Shown here: piece by piece, positions 37,492-46,099 of the stretch | Numbering within the stretch: the stretch's first letter is position 1 | Layout of the letters: every line of letters starts with the position of its first letter | Source: Azorhizobium caulinodans ORS 571 | Lineage (GTDB): Bacteria; Pseudomonadota; Alphaproteobacteria; Rhizobiales; Xanthobacteraceae | Assembly (NCBI RefSeq): GCF_000010525.1 | Contig: NC_009937.1 | Coordinates: 186,001 to 250,000, forward strand | Direction: 5' to 3' | Length of the DNA: 64,000 nucleotides | Made by a program: the position numbers and the translations under genes | The notes under the pieces: model-generated | What the model saw: only the letters and a program-made list of their open reading frames with translations | Databases searched by the model: none | What the model was told of the DNA's origin: nothing

Positions 37492-39831
37492 ATGGCCGGC
37501 GAATCCGCAACTCCTGCTCCGCTCCAGCCCGGAACGTGGGGCCAGCCAGGACATCAGGCCGCGCCGTGGAGCGGCGTCTTCGCCGAGGCGTGGAGCCGGG
37601 CTTTCACCGGCACGGCGCCGCTGCCGCCGGGGATCGGGACGCTGCCCGCGGGGCCGCTCGTGGACTATCTCGTGGACGCTGCGCAGCGCTCGGTCCTGTT
37701 CATCGACCTGATGCGTCGGCGCGGCAATGAGCAGCAGGACATCACCTCGCGCCCCATGGCGACCGTGCTCTCCTTCGATCATGACGTGCTGGTGAGCGGG
37801 CGGGCGCTGCCGCGGCCCATCAACTATTTCCTGTCCCGCATCGTGCCGCCGCCCGGCGCGAAGGTGGATCCCGACAAGCGTCCGGTGGTGGTGGTGGATC
37901 CCCGCGCCGGCCAGGGGCCGGGTATTGGCGGGTTCAAGACCCAGAGCGAAATCGGCGAGGCGCTGGCCAACGGCCATCCCGTCTATTTCATCGGTTTCTC
38001 GGCCCAGCCGGAGCCCGGCCAGACCTTCCTCGACGTGGTGGAGGGGCAGGTCTCCTTCTTCGAGCGCATCGTGGCCATGCACCCCGATGCCCCCCGGCCG
38101 TTTGCCATCGGCAACTGTCAGGCCGGCTACCAGACACTCATGGTGGCCATGCTGCGGCCCGACCTGTTCGGCCCCTGCATGGTGGCCGGCTCGCCCATGT
38201 CCTATTGGCAGGGCGTCCACGGCAAGAATCCCATGCGCTATTCCGGCGGCCTGCTGGGCGGCTCGTGGCTCACCGCGCTGGTGAGCGATCTTGGGCGCGG
38301 CAAGTTCGACGGCACCTGGCTGATCCTCAACTTCGACAGCCTCAATCCGGCCAACTGGCTGTGGGGTAAGCAATACGATCTCTATGCGGCGGTCGATACC
38401 GAGGCACAGCGCTATCTGGGTTTCGAAAAGTGGTGGGGCGACTTCATCACCCTCAACGGCGACGAGATCCAGTTCCTGGTGGACGAACTGTTCATCGGCG
38501 ACGGGCTCACGCGCAACGAGATGCGCTCCAGCGACGGGACGGTGTTCGACCTGCGCAACATCGCCTCGCCGCTGATCGTGTTCACGTCCCTCGGCGACAA
38601 TATCAGCCCGCCGCCCCAGACGCTTGGCTGGATCCTCGACCTCTACAAGGACGTGGACGCCATCCACGCGGAGGGGCGCACCATCGTTTACTGCCTGAAC
38701 CAGACGGTCGGCCATCTCGCCATCTTCGTGTCTGCCAAGGTGGGGGCGAAGGAGGACGAGGAGATGGTCCGATTGATGGACCTCATCGACTGCCTGCCGC
38801 CGGGCCTCTATGAACTTGTCATCTCGCCTGCCTCCGAAGAGGAGGTGAAGGCTGGCGGCCATCCCTGGCACAGCCGCTTCGAAGCGCGCAGCCTTGAGGA
38901 CATCCGTGCCTTCGGCCGCAACAGCGTGGAGGACGACCGGGCCTTCGCAGCGGTGCGTCGGGTCTCGGAGATCAACCTGTCCCTTTATCGCACCTTCCTC
39001 CAGCCGGCGGTGCGGGCGCTGGCCAATCCGCACATGGCCGAACTGCTGTTCGCCACCAATCCGCTGCGCCTCAGCTACAGCCTTTTTGCGGACTCGAACC
39101 CGTTCATGAAGCCGGTTGCCAAAGCTGCGGCCGAGGTGACGGCAGCGCGCAAGCCGGTGCCGCCGGACAATCCCTTTCTCGCCGTCCAGAAGCTGTGGTC
39201 CGACCAGATCAGTGCCGGGCTCGATGCTTTCCGGGACTTGCGCGACCGCGCGGTCGAGCAGGCCTTCTTCGGCATTTACGGCTCGCCGGTGCTTCAGGGC
39301 ATGCTGGGCTTGAACCTTGACGAGAAGGTGCGCGAGCTGCCGCCGACCAGCCCGCAAAAGCGCGCCTTCCTCACGCAGAAGATGGCCGAGTTCCGCGACC
39401 GCGTGGACGAGGGCGGGTTCAACGAAGCCCTGGTGCGGTCCGTCCTGTTCGTCATCGCCGCCGACCGGCAGTTGGACGAACGCTGTGCCGCGGCGCTGAA
39501 AGAAACGTGCCTGCGGCTGACGCAGCTTTCCATCTCGGATTTCAAGAGCCTGGTGCGCCGGCAGTTCTACATCCTGCTGCTCGAGGGCATCGCTGCGGTC
39601 GAAGCCATCGCGACCCTCGTGCCCGACGGCGCCGCGCGACAGAGCCTCCTGAACGACGCTGCCGCAGTGGCGGGGGCCAACGGCACGCTCACCATCGGCG
39701 AGCAACAGAACATCGAGAAGCTGGCCGAGGTGCTGGGCGTTGCCGCGCCACACTCCCCCGCGCCGGTGCTGCCGGCCGACACGCACCGGTCCGCCCCCTC
39801 GACGCTTCAGATCGCGCCCGCCGGCGCCTGA
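37492..39831 (+). CDS. DUF3141 protein: PHA-synthase-like alpha/beta hydrolase with TerB-like C-terminal region
   Basis: 779 residues. The middle region has an alpha/beta hydrolase fold with the nucleophile elbow IGNCQAG: Cys209 in G-x-C-x-G, as in polyhydroxyalkanoate synthases rather than the Ser of lipases. Asp369 (TSLGDNISPP) and His408 (TVGHLAIF) complete a plausible triad. The C-terminal quarter (MAEFRDRVDEGGFNEALVRSVLFVIAADRQLDERCAAALKE and TIGEQQNIEKLAEVLG) resembles TerB-type helical domains. The ATG has GGGAG six bases upstream. It is first in a run with phosphotransacetylase and acetate kinase. A role in acyl-CoA or polyester metabolism is inferred; none is proven for the family. 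Confidence 0.85.
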   Translation: MAGESATPAPLQPGTWGQPGHQAAPWSGVFAEAWSRAFTGTAPLPPGIGTLPAGPLVDYLVDAAQRSVLFIDLMRRRGNEQQDITSRPMATVLSFDHDVLVSGRALPRPINYFLSRIVPPPGAKVDPDKRPVVVVDPRAGQGPGIGGFKTQSEIGEALANGHPVYFIGFSAQPEPGQTFLDVVEGQVSFFERIVAMHPDAPRPFAIGNCQAGYQTLMVAMLRPDLFGPCMVAGSPMSYWQGVHGKNPMRYSGGLLGGSWLTALVSDLGRGKFDGTWLILNFDSLNPANWLWGKQYDLYAAVDTEAQRYLGFEKWWGDFITLNGDEIQFLVDELFIGDGLTRNEMRSSDGTVFDLRNIASPLIVFTSLGDNISPPPQTLGWILDLYKDVDAIHAEGRTIVYCLNQTVGHLAIFVSAKVGAKEDEEMVRLMDLIDCLPPGLYELVISPASEEEVKAGGHPWHSRFEARSLEDIRAFGRNSVEDDRAFAAVRRVSEINLSLYRTFLQPAVRALANPHMAELLFATNPLRLSYSLFADSNPFMKPVAKAAAEVTAARKPVPPDNPFLAVQKLWSDQISAGLDAFRDLRDRAVEQAFFGIYGSPVLQGMLGLNLDEKVRELPPTSPQKRAFLTQKMAEFRDRVDEGGFNEALVRSVLFVIAADRQLDERCAAALKETCLRLTQLSISDFKSLVRRQFYILLLEGIAAVEAIATLVPDGAARQSLLNDAAAVAGANGTLTIGEQQNIEKLAEVLGVAAPHSPAPVLPADTHRSAPSTLQIAPAGA

Positions 39832-39968
39832 AACGCAGGCCCGAACCGTCTTCTCCGGAGGCGCCACCGCCCGCACCCGCCACCGGCTGTCCAGTCCCGC
39901 GCCTGATCGAGGTCGGCCTCCGCCGTCCGCCCGCCAGCGCGTCCTGTTCGTCCCGAGGAGGCACGTCC

Positions 39969-41330
39969 ATGCCGATCATCACGAACCGCGCGTTCGAGGA
40001 CATCCGTCCCGGTGACGCCGCCTCCGTGTCGCGCACACTCACCCCCGGTGATCTCAGGGCCTGGGCAACCGCCTTCGGCGATGCCGGTTTGGTCGCAGGC
40101 ATCGGTCCCGGACAGGCGGCAACGGGCATCGCCTCATCCCTTTTCGCCGCGCTGGCCGGCTCGGCCCTGCCCGGGCCGGGCGCGATCATCCGGTCGGCGG
40201 CAGTGACGGTGCATGGGCCGCTGCCCGCCGACCATCTCTTGAACGTCGACCTCACGGTGCGCGAGGCCCGCGCCGCCGACAAGGTTCTGATCCTCGACGC
40301 CCGGCTCGCCGACCGCGATGGCGTGGCGATCGCCACCGGGGTGCTCGAAGTGGCGGCGCCCCAGGCATCCGTGCGGGTCGAGATTCCGGAGCACCGCCTG
40401 GACTGCCTGCTGGACCAGTGCCGGACCCTCGAGCCCATGCCCACCGCCGTCGTGCATCCTCTGAGCCTTGATGCCCTCGCAGGGGCCATCGATGCGGCAG
40501 CCGCCGGGCTGATCGTACCGGTGCTGTATGGACCCGAAAGCGGCATCCGCAGCCTTGCCGAGACCGGCAAGTTCGACCTCTCCGGTTGCCGCATCATCGC
40601 CACCAGCGGCGAGGAGGACTCGGCCGCGAGGGCTGCCGCAGCGGCCGGCGCCGGCGAGGTGCAGGCACTCATGAAAGGCAGCCTGCATACCGACGTTCTG
40701 CTCCATGCGGTGATGCAGAAAGAGGCGGGGCTGCGCACGGGGCGGCTGCTGAGCCATTGCGCCCTCATCGCCATGCCCACCTATGCCCGGCGGGTGGTCG
40801 TGACCGATGCGGCGCTCAACATCGCGCCCGACACCGACCAGAAGCGCGACATCTGCCAGAACGCCATCGGGTTCGCCCGGGCGCTCGGCGTGGCGGTCCC
40901 GAAGGTGGCCGTGCTCGCCGCCGTGGAGATGGTCCGCACCAAGATGACGGCCACGCTGGACGGCGCCATCCTCGCCAAGATGGCCGATCGCCGCCAGATC
41001 GTGGGCGGCATCGTCGATGGCCCCCTCGATCTCGACGCCGCCGTGGACGCCGAGGCGGCCCGCGTAAAGCACATCGTCTCGCCGGTGGCCGGCGCGGCGG
41101 ATGTGCTGCTGGCGCCCAACATCGAGGCTGGCAACATGGTCTACAAGAACGTCTCCTTCATGGCGGACGCGCAGACCGCCGGCCTGGTTGTGGGCGCCAG
41201 GGTGCCGGTGATGCTGACCAGCCGCGCCGACACGGCCGCTGCGCGCCTGTTCTCGGCCGCCACCGCCGCTCTCTATGCCGACGCTTTGGCCCGCGAGCCC
41301 GAGGCCATCCTGCCGGCAACCGCAGACTGA
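39969..41330 (+). CDS. Bifunctional MaoC-like hydratase / phosphate acetyl(butyryl)transferase
   Basis: 453 residues. The N-terminal 140 residues are a MaoC/hot-dog-type domain (RAFEDIRPGDAASVSRTLTPGDLRAWATAFGD). From about 150 follows a PTA_PTB domain: ALMKGSLHTDVLLHAVM, NIAPDTDQKRDICQNAIGFARALG, VLLAPNIEAGNMVYKNVSFMADAQTAG. It would convert acyl-CoA to acyl phosphate and may hydrate enoyl-CoA in the same chain. A strong AGGAGG (39956-39961) lies seven bases before the ATG. It is flanked by DUF3141 and acetate kinase, giving the acyl-CoA to acyl-P to ATP route. Confidence 0.9.
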   Translation: MPIITNRAFEDIRPGDAASVSRTLTPGDLRAWATAFGDAGLVAGIGPGQAATGIASSLFAALAGSALPGPGAIIRSAAVTVHGPLPADHLLNVDLTVREARAADKVLILDARLADRDGVAIATGVLEVAAPQASVRVEIPEHRLDCLLDQCRTLEPMPTAVVHPLSLDALAGAIDAAAAGLIVPVLYGPESGIRSLAETGKFDLSGCRIIATSGEEDSAARAAAAAGAGEVQALMKGSLHTDVLLHAVMQKEAGLRTGRLLSHCALIAMPTYARRVVVTDAALNIAPDTDQKRDICQNAIGFARALGVAVPKVAVLAAVEMVRTKMTATLDGAILAKMADRRQIVGGIVDGPLDLDAAVDAEAARVKHIVSPVAGAADVLLAPNIEAGNMVYKNVSFMADAQTAGLVVGARVPVMLTSRADTAAARLFSAATAALYADALAREPEAILPATAD

Positions 41331-41369
41331 ACGCCGCGGCCCGTCCTTCCCCCGATGAGGAGCAAGCTC

Positions 41370-42551
41370 ATGACCGATGCTGTCCTGGTGGTGAATTCCG
41401 GCTCGACAAGTCTCAAGTTCGCGGCTTATGCGGCGGGCGCCGACGCTGTGCCGCCGCTGCTCTGCCGCGGCGTGGTGGACAGCATGACGAGCGATCCCCA
41501 CTTCATCGCCAAGGCGCCGGACGGCACACCGATCGATGCCCATGAATGGGGGGAAGGCCAAAACCTCGGCCATGGTCGGGCGTTGTCCTTCATCATCCAA
41601 TGGCTGGAGCAGCACGAGGCCAACATCAAGGTGGTGGCGGCCGGGCACCGGGTGGTGCTGGGCGGCACCCGCTTCGAGGGGCCGGTGCGCATCACCCCGG
41701 AGGTGCTTGACTATCTGGACGGGCTTTCCGCCATGGAGCCGTCCCACCAAGCCTATAACGTGCGGGGCGCACGTGAACTGGCGCAGGACTTCCCCGGCCT
41801 GCCGCAGGTGGCGATGTTCGACACATCGTTCCACCGTTCCATGCCGGAGGTGGCGCAGGTCTATGCCCTGCCCGCCGAGCTCCGCGACACCGGCGTGCGC
41901 CACTGGGGCTATCATGGCATCTCGTACGACTACATCAGTCGGCAGGTTCCCAAATACGTGCCGGACGCACGGCGGGTGATCGTCGCCCATCTCGGCGGCG
42001 GAGCCTCCATGTGCGCCATGCTGGATGGTCGCAGCATGGAGACCACCATGGCCTTCGCCGGCCTCACCGGCCTGCCCATGGCCACGCGCTCGGGCGACGT
42101 GCCCGCCGACGTCCTCTTTTATCTTCTCAAGACGCAGGGCCATGACGTCGCAAGCCTCGAGAAGCTGCTGTACGGCAAGTCCGGCCTCCTCGGCCTGTCC
42201 GGTGTCACCGGCGACATGCGCCAGCTTCAGGACAGCAAGGATCCTGCGGCGGTGCTGGCGGTGGATGCCTTCGTCTATGCCATGACCAAATTCACGGGCG
42301 CCTATGCGGCGGTGCTGGGCGGCCTCGACGCCCTCGTCTTCACCGCGGGCATCGGCGAGAACTCGCCCATCGTGCGCGCCGCTCTCTGCGCCCGGCTGGA
42401 GTGGCTGGGCGTGAAGCTCGACCCGGCAGCCAACACCGCGAACGGGCCGCGCATCTCGGCGACCGACAGCCGGGTGGGGGTCTTCGTCATCCCCACGAAT
42501 GAGGAGCTGATGATCGCGCAACACACGCTGGCTCTGTTGCAGACCGCCTGA
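41370..42551 (+). CDS. ackA: Acetate kinase-family enzyme
   Basis: 393 residues. VVNSGSTSLKF with Asn9 and Ser12 at the N-terminus, GHRVVLGG (Arg retained, where most have GHRVVHGG), MEPSHQAYN in place of the usual LAPLHNPAN, YHGISYDY in place of FHGTSH, GLPMATRSGDV with the key Arg, and IPTNEELMIA with the Glu. The catalytic residues are present but the surrounding motifs are divergent, so the acyl specificity may differ (propionate or butyrate). It makes ATP from acyl phosphate. GAGGAG precedes ATG 41370 by about six bases; an in-frame ATG at 41355 overlaps this RBS. Confidence 0.88.
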   Translation: MTDAVLVVNSGSTSLKFAAYAAGADAVPPLLCRGVVDSMTSDPHFIAKAPDGTPIDAHEWGEGQNLGHGRALSFIIQWLEQHEANIKVVAAGHRVVLGGTRFEGPVRITPEVLDYLDGLSAMEPSHQAYNVRGARELAQDFPGLPQVAMFDTSFHRSMPEVAQVYALPAELRDTGVRHWGYHGISYDYISRQVPKYVPDARRVIVAHLGGGASMCAMLDGRSMETTMAFAGLTGLPMATRSGDVPADVLFYLLKTQGHDVASLEKLLYGKSGLLGLSGVTGDMRQLQDSKDPAAVLAVDAFVYAMTKFTGAYAAVLGGLDALVFTAGIGENSPIVRAALCARLEWLGVKLDPAANTANGPRISATDSRVGVFVIPTNEELMIAQHTLALLQTA

Positions 42552-42579
42552 GCCAGGCCGCGCTGCCCGCCCGCGCGAA

Positions 42580-42593
42580 TTGCCGCAAATCAA
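42580..42593. promoter_or_regulatory. FNR/FixK-like box upstream of the proton ATPase
   Basis: TTGCCGCAAATCAA fits TTG(A/C)-N6-(T/G)CAA exactly, and it lies within a longer dyad with arms GAATTG and CAATTC (42577-42596 region). The centre is 87 bp before the ATG. A class II position would place transcription start near 42628 with a plausible but weak -10 (CACGAT). Confidence 0.55.
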
Positions 42594-42673
42594 TTCGGGT
42601 GCGGGTGACACTGTTCACGATGACGCGCCGCGTGCGCCGCCGGAGCGGCGAGATCGGCGTTAGGGGATTGGCC

Positions 42674-45274
42674 ATGTCACAGAGCGTTGCCGCCGCACCC
42701 GCCATCTCGGGACGCACCCCACCGGCAAAAGCGAAGCCCGCGGACGGCGGATCTTCGCGGCTCGATGCCGATGCCATCGCCGCCAAATTCGCAGAACTCA
42801 GTTCCTCGCCGCAGGGACTGAGTTCCGCCGACGCTGCCCGACTGCATCAGACATACGGCCCCAACACCATCGCCGCACATGAGGAGAGCCGCTGGAGCAA
42901 GCTGCTCGGCTATTTCTGGGGTCCCATTCCCTGGATGATCGAAGCGGCGGCGCTGCTCTCGCTGATCCGGCTCGACTGGCCCGACTTTATCGTCGTGATG
43001 GGCCTGTTGCTCTACAACGCCGTCGTCGGCTTCTGGCAGGACAGCAAGGCCGCAAGTGCGCTTGCAGCGCTGAAGAAGGGCCTCGCGCTGAAGGCCCGCG
43101 TGCTGCGGGATGGCAACTGGATCACGGTCGACACCAGCGATCTGGTACCCGGCGATGTGGTGAGCATCTCCGGCGGTGAGACGCTGCCGGCCGATCTGAT
43201 CCTGACCGAAGGCAAGTATCTCTCCGTCGATCAGGCCGCGCTGACGGGCGAATCGCTGCCGGTTTCCAAGTCGGTCGGCGATAGCGGCTATTCCGGCTCC
43301 ATCGTGCGTCAGGGCGCGATGACCGCGCTCATCACCGCGACCGGCAACGCCACCTTCTTCGGCCGCACCGCGAAGCTCGTCGCCTCCGCCGGCGCCAAGT
43401 CGCATGCGGAGAAGGCGGTCATCCAGATGGGTGACTTCCTGATCATCCTCTCGGCGGCGCTGGCGCTGCTGCTCGTCGTCGCGCAGGTCCACCGCGACAT
43501 CGTCGCCGAAGGGCACTGGGAATGGGCCCATGCGGGCGCCATCGTCCAGCTCGTTCTCGTCCTGCTGGTCGCCTCGGTGCCGGTGGCGACGCCGGCGGTG
43601 ATGTCCGTCACCATGGCGCTGGGTGCGCTGGCCCTGTCGAAGCAGCAGGCCATCGTCTCCCGTCTATCCGCGATCGAGGAACTGGCTGGCGTCGACGTGC
43701 TGTGCTCGGACAAGACCGGCACGCTGACCATGAACCAGCTCACGCTCCAGCCCCCGATCCCCTGGGGGTCGGCGGCACCGGACGAACTGATCCTGGGCGC
43801 GGCTCTCGCCTCGCAGAAGCAGAGCGCCGACGCCATCGACAAGGCGGTGCTGGCGGGCCTCAAGGACCCGAAGGTGCTCGACCAATATCGACAGGTCGAC
43901 TTCACGCCCTTCGACCCCGTCAGCAAGAAGACCGCTGCCGCCGTGGCCGGACCGGACGGGAAGACCGTGCATTATGCGAAGGGAGCGCCGCAGGTCATCG
44001 CGGCGCTGTGCGGGCTCGGCCCCGATGGCGGAAACGCCTATTTCGATGCAGTCGCGAAGTTGGCCCACGATGGCACGCGCGCGCTCGGCGTGGCGCGCTC
44101 CGACGACGGCACGCACTGGACCCTGCTCGGCCTGCTGCCGATGCTCGATCCGCCGCGCCCCGATGCTGCGGCGACCATTGCACATGCGCAGAAACTCGGC
44201 ATCGCCGTGAAGATGGTGACCGGGGACGATGTGGCCATCGGCAGCGAGATTTCCCGCCAGCTCGGCCTCGGCGACCACTTGCTGGTCGCCGGCGAAGTGT
44301 TTGGAGAGGACGCCAATCCCGAGCACATCGCCATCGACGCGGTCCGGGCGGTGGAAGTGGCGGATGGCTTCGGCCGCGTCTTCCCGGCGCACAAGTTCGA
44401 GATCGTGAAGGCGCTGCAGGAAGGTGGCCACATCGTCGCCATGACGGGCGACGGCGTCAACGACGCACCGGCACTGAAGCAGGCCGATTGCGGCGTGGCG
44501 GTATCGGGCGCCACGGATGCGGCACGCAGCGCGGCGGCGCTGATCCTCACGGCGCCGGGCCTGTCGACCATCATCGCGGCGATCATGGAGGCGCGCGCCA
44601 TCTTCGAGCGCATCACCAGCTACATTTACTACCGCATCGCGATGACGCTCAACATCATGCTCGTCGTGGTGCTGACCTATCTCGTCTATAATTTCATGCC
44701 GCTTACCGCGATCATGATCGTCGTCATGGCGTTGCTGGACGACATCCCGATCATGACGATCGCCTATGACAACGTGAAGGTTCAGGATCGGCCGGTGCGC
44801 TGGAACATGCACCGGATCATCTCCTTCTCCACTGTCATGGGCATCATGGCTCTGGTGCAGAGCTTCGGCATCGTCATGCTCGGCATGTTCTGGATGAAGA
44901 GCCCGGGACTGACCGCCATCCTGCCCATGGACCAGGCGCATGTGCAGACTATGCTGTTCCTTCAGTTGGCGGCGGGGGGCCACCTCCTGTTCTTCGTCTC
45001 GCGGGTGCAGGGCACGCTGTTCAAGCCGCCCTATCCGAGCCTGCCGGTGATGGGCGCGGTGATGGGCACACAGGTGTTCGCCATCTTCATGTGCGCGTTC
45101 GGCTGGTTCATGCCGGCGCTGCCGTGGCTGCTGATCGGCATCGTTTGGGTCTACTGCCTGGTGTGGACGCTCATCATGGATCTGGTGAAGCTGCTCTATT
45201 TCCACATGGTCGACCGGCGAGACCGGCAACGCAGCATCATCGACAGCTCGATCGGCCCGGCCATGCCGCATTGA
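42674..45274 (+). CDS. P3A-type (plasma-membrane proton-pumping) P-type ATPase
   Basis: 866 residues. Actuator TGES (ALTGESLPVSK), transmembrane PVATPAVMSVTMALG, phosphorylation site Asp346 (CSDKTGTLTMNQ), nucleotide-binding KGAPQ, MVTGDD and GDGVNDAPALKQAD. The helix-6 motif LLDDIPIMTIAYDNV is the P3A type, resembling yeast and plant H+-ATPases and their archaeal/bacterial relatives. It lacks the eukaryotic C-terminal autoinhibitory tail. It should expel H+ from the cytosol at the cost of ATP. ATG 42674 has AGGGGA upstream. About 120 bp separate it from ackA, with its own FNR/FixK-like box. Confidence 0.92.
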   Translation: MSQSVAAAPAISGRTPPAKAKPADGGSSRLDADAIAAKFAELSSSPQGLSSADAARLHQTYGPNTIAAHEESRWSKLLGYFWGPIPWMIEAAALLSLIRLDWPDFIVVMGLLLYNAVVGFWQDSKAASALAALKKGLALKARVLRDGNWITVDTSDLVPGDVVSISGGETLPADLILTEGKYLSVDQAALTGESLPVSKSVGDSGYSGSIVRQGAMTALITATGNATFFGRTAKLVASAGAKSHAEKAVIQMGDFLIILSAALALLLVVAQVHRDIVAEGHWEWAHAGAIVQLVLVLLVASVPVATPAVMSVTMALGALALSKQQAIVSRLSAIEELAGVDVLCSDKTGTLTMNQLTLQPPIPWGSAAPDELILGAALASQKQSADAIDKAVLAGLKDPKVLDQYRQVDFTPFDPVSKKTAAAVAGPDGKTVHYAKGAPQVIAALCGLGPDGGNAYFDAVAKLAHDGTRALGVARSDDGTHWTLLGLLPMLDPPRPDAAATIAHAQKLGIAVKMVTGDDVAIGSEISRQLGLGDHLLVAGEVFGEDANPEHIAIDAVRAVEVADGFGRVFPAHKFEIVKALQEGGHIVAMTGDGVNDAPALKQADCGVAVSGATDAARSAAALILTAPGLSTIIAAIMEARAIFERITSYIYYRIAMTLNIMLVVVLTYLVYNFMPLTAIMIVVMALLDDIPIMTIAYDNVKVQDRPVRWNMHRIISFSTVMGIMALVQSFGIVMLGMFWMKSPGLTAILPMDQAHVQTMLFLQLAAGGHLLFFVSRVQGTLFKPPYPSLPVMGAVMGTQVFAIFMCAFGWFMPALPWLLIGIVWVYCLVWTLIMDLVKLLYFHMVDRRDRQRSIIDSSIGPAMPH

Positions 45275-45353
45275 GCCACACCGGCCCATGCCGGCAGACC
45301 GGAGTTTTCCAACAATAACTTCTTCAAAATAATGTTGAGCGTCTTGTCATGGA

Positions 45354-45390
45354 GAGAGCAGGCCGGGCGAAAGGCGGCCGACCTGCTCTC
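45354..45390 (+). terminator. Candidate terminator after the proton ATPase
   Basis: GAGAGCAGG (45354-45362) pairs with CCTGCTCTC (45382-45390). The inner GGCCG and CGGCC can also pair. The stem is followed by TTATCCTG, a short U-tract only, so termination may be partial. Confidence 0.5.
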
Positions 45391-45478
45391 TTATCCTGCT
45401 CTTCAATCGCGTACGCGGGGGGCTAGCATGCGCAGTCGCGAGCCATAGGCCGCTATGCGCAGCTCGTGCACGCGATTA

Positions 45479-45610
45479 TCAGCAGCAGCCCTTGAGGTGT
45501 ACGCACCCACAACAATTGCCCTGGCCGCAGCCCGCATGAGCATTGACGGCAAAAATCGGCGAGGAAACGAGCAGAGCCGCAGCAAACAGAGATGCCGTGA
45601 ACTTCTTCAT
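45479..45610 (-). CDS. Small secreted Cys-rich peptide, 43 residues
   Basis: Translation begins MKKFTASLFAAALLV, continues SSPIFAVNAHAG and ends CGQGNCCGCVHLKGCC. It has a full signal peptide (Lys-Lys n-region, 12-15 residue hydrophobic core, cleavage near AHA|G). The mature part of about 18 residues contains six Cys, arranged C-x4-CC-x-C-x5-CC, plus a His. The RBS AGGAGGG is six bases before the ATG, which strongly supports translation. Six Cys and one His suggest metal binding or disulphide cross-linking, for example metallothionein-like. I do not recognise a named family. It is convergent with the proton ATPase gene. Confidence 0.75.
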   Translation of the reverse strand: MKKFTASLFAAALLVSSPIFAVNAHAGCGQGNCCGCVHLKGCC

Positions 45611-45848
45611 GATGATCCCTCCTGAAAGGAGGCCCTACGCAACCTGCCTGATCGCGATTTCTACGTGGACCTCACGCGAAAATTACTAATGGGCGCGCTA
45701 TTCCGGAGTCAATATCGCGCAAAAGCTCGATAGCCGTGAAGCTGGGGGCGTGCCACCAGAACGCTTAAGCCATTACAAAGTCGATTTTTTCTCGTCGATT
45801 TTGCACTCTTAACGCCTCTCCATCACGGGGGTGCGCATCTGCGATGCC

Positions 45849-45881
45849 ATATCGGGATATACGTTCGTATATGCCTGATAT
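45849..45881. promoter_or_regulatory. Long inverted repeat, candidate operator
   Basis: ATATCGGGATATACG (45849-45863), TT, CGTATATGCCTGATAT (45866-45881): a 15/16-base dyad with one mismatch and one single-base bulge. The AT-rich ATATAC/GTATAT core resembles ArsR/CsoR-type operators or a hairpin. It lies between the Cys-rich peptide gene (leftward) and a small unknown gene (rightward). Confidence 0.45.
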
Positions 45882-46099
45882 TCTATTTATACTTAGAAAA
45901 TCTGATTTCGGCGTGGACCGTGCCTAGTCAGGTTGCTATGTGACGCATGCATTCGATGACATTGTGCTCCGGATGCCAGATCGGAACCTTGAAATGCCCA
46001 GCGACAGTAGTCGAAGAAACGTGCCGCGCGGCCTATCCGGTCGGGTCTGAGAAATCGGTCTCGCCCTGACGGCCCGCGCGGCGCGTCCAGGAGTGAGAC

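Noticed and set aside
37372-39876. 834-codon minus-strand open frame
   Set aside because: Shadow of DUF3141, which has a good RBS and family match on the plus strand.
40134-42611. 825-codon minus-strand open frame
   Set aside because: Shadow of MaoC-PTA and ackA.
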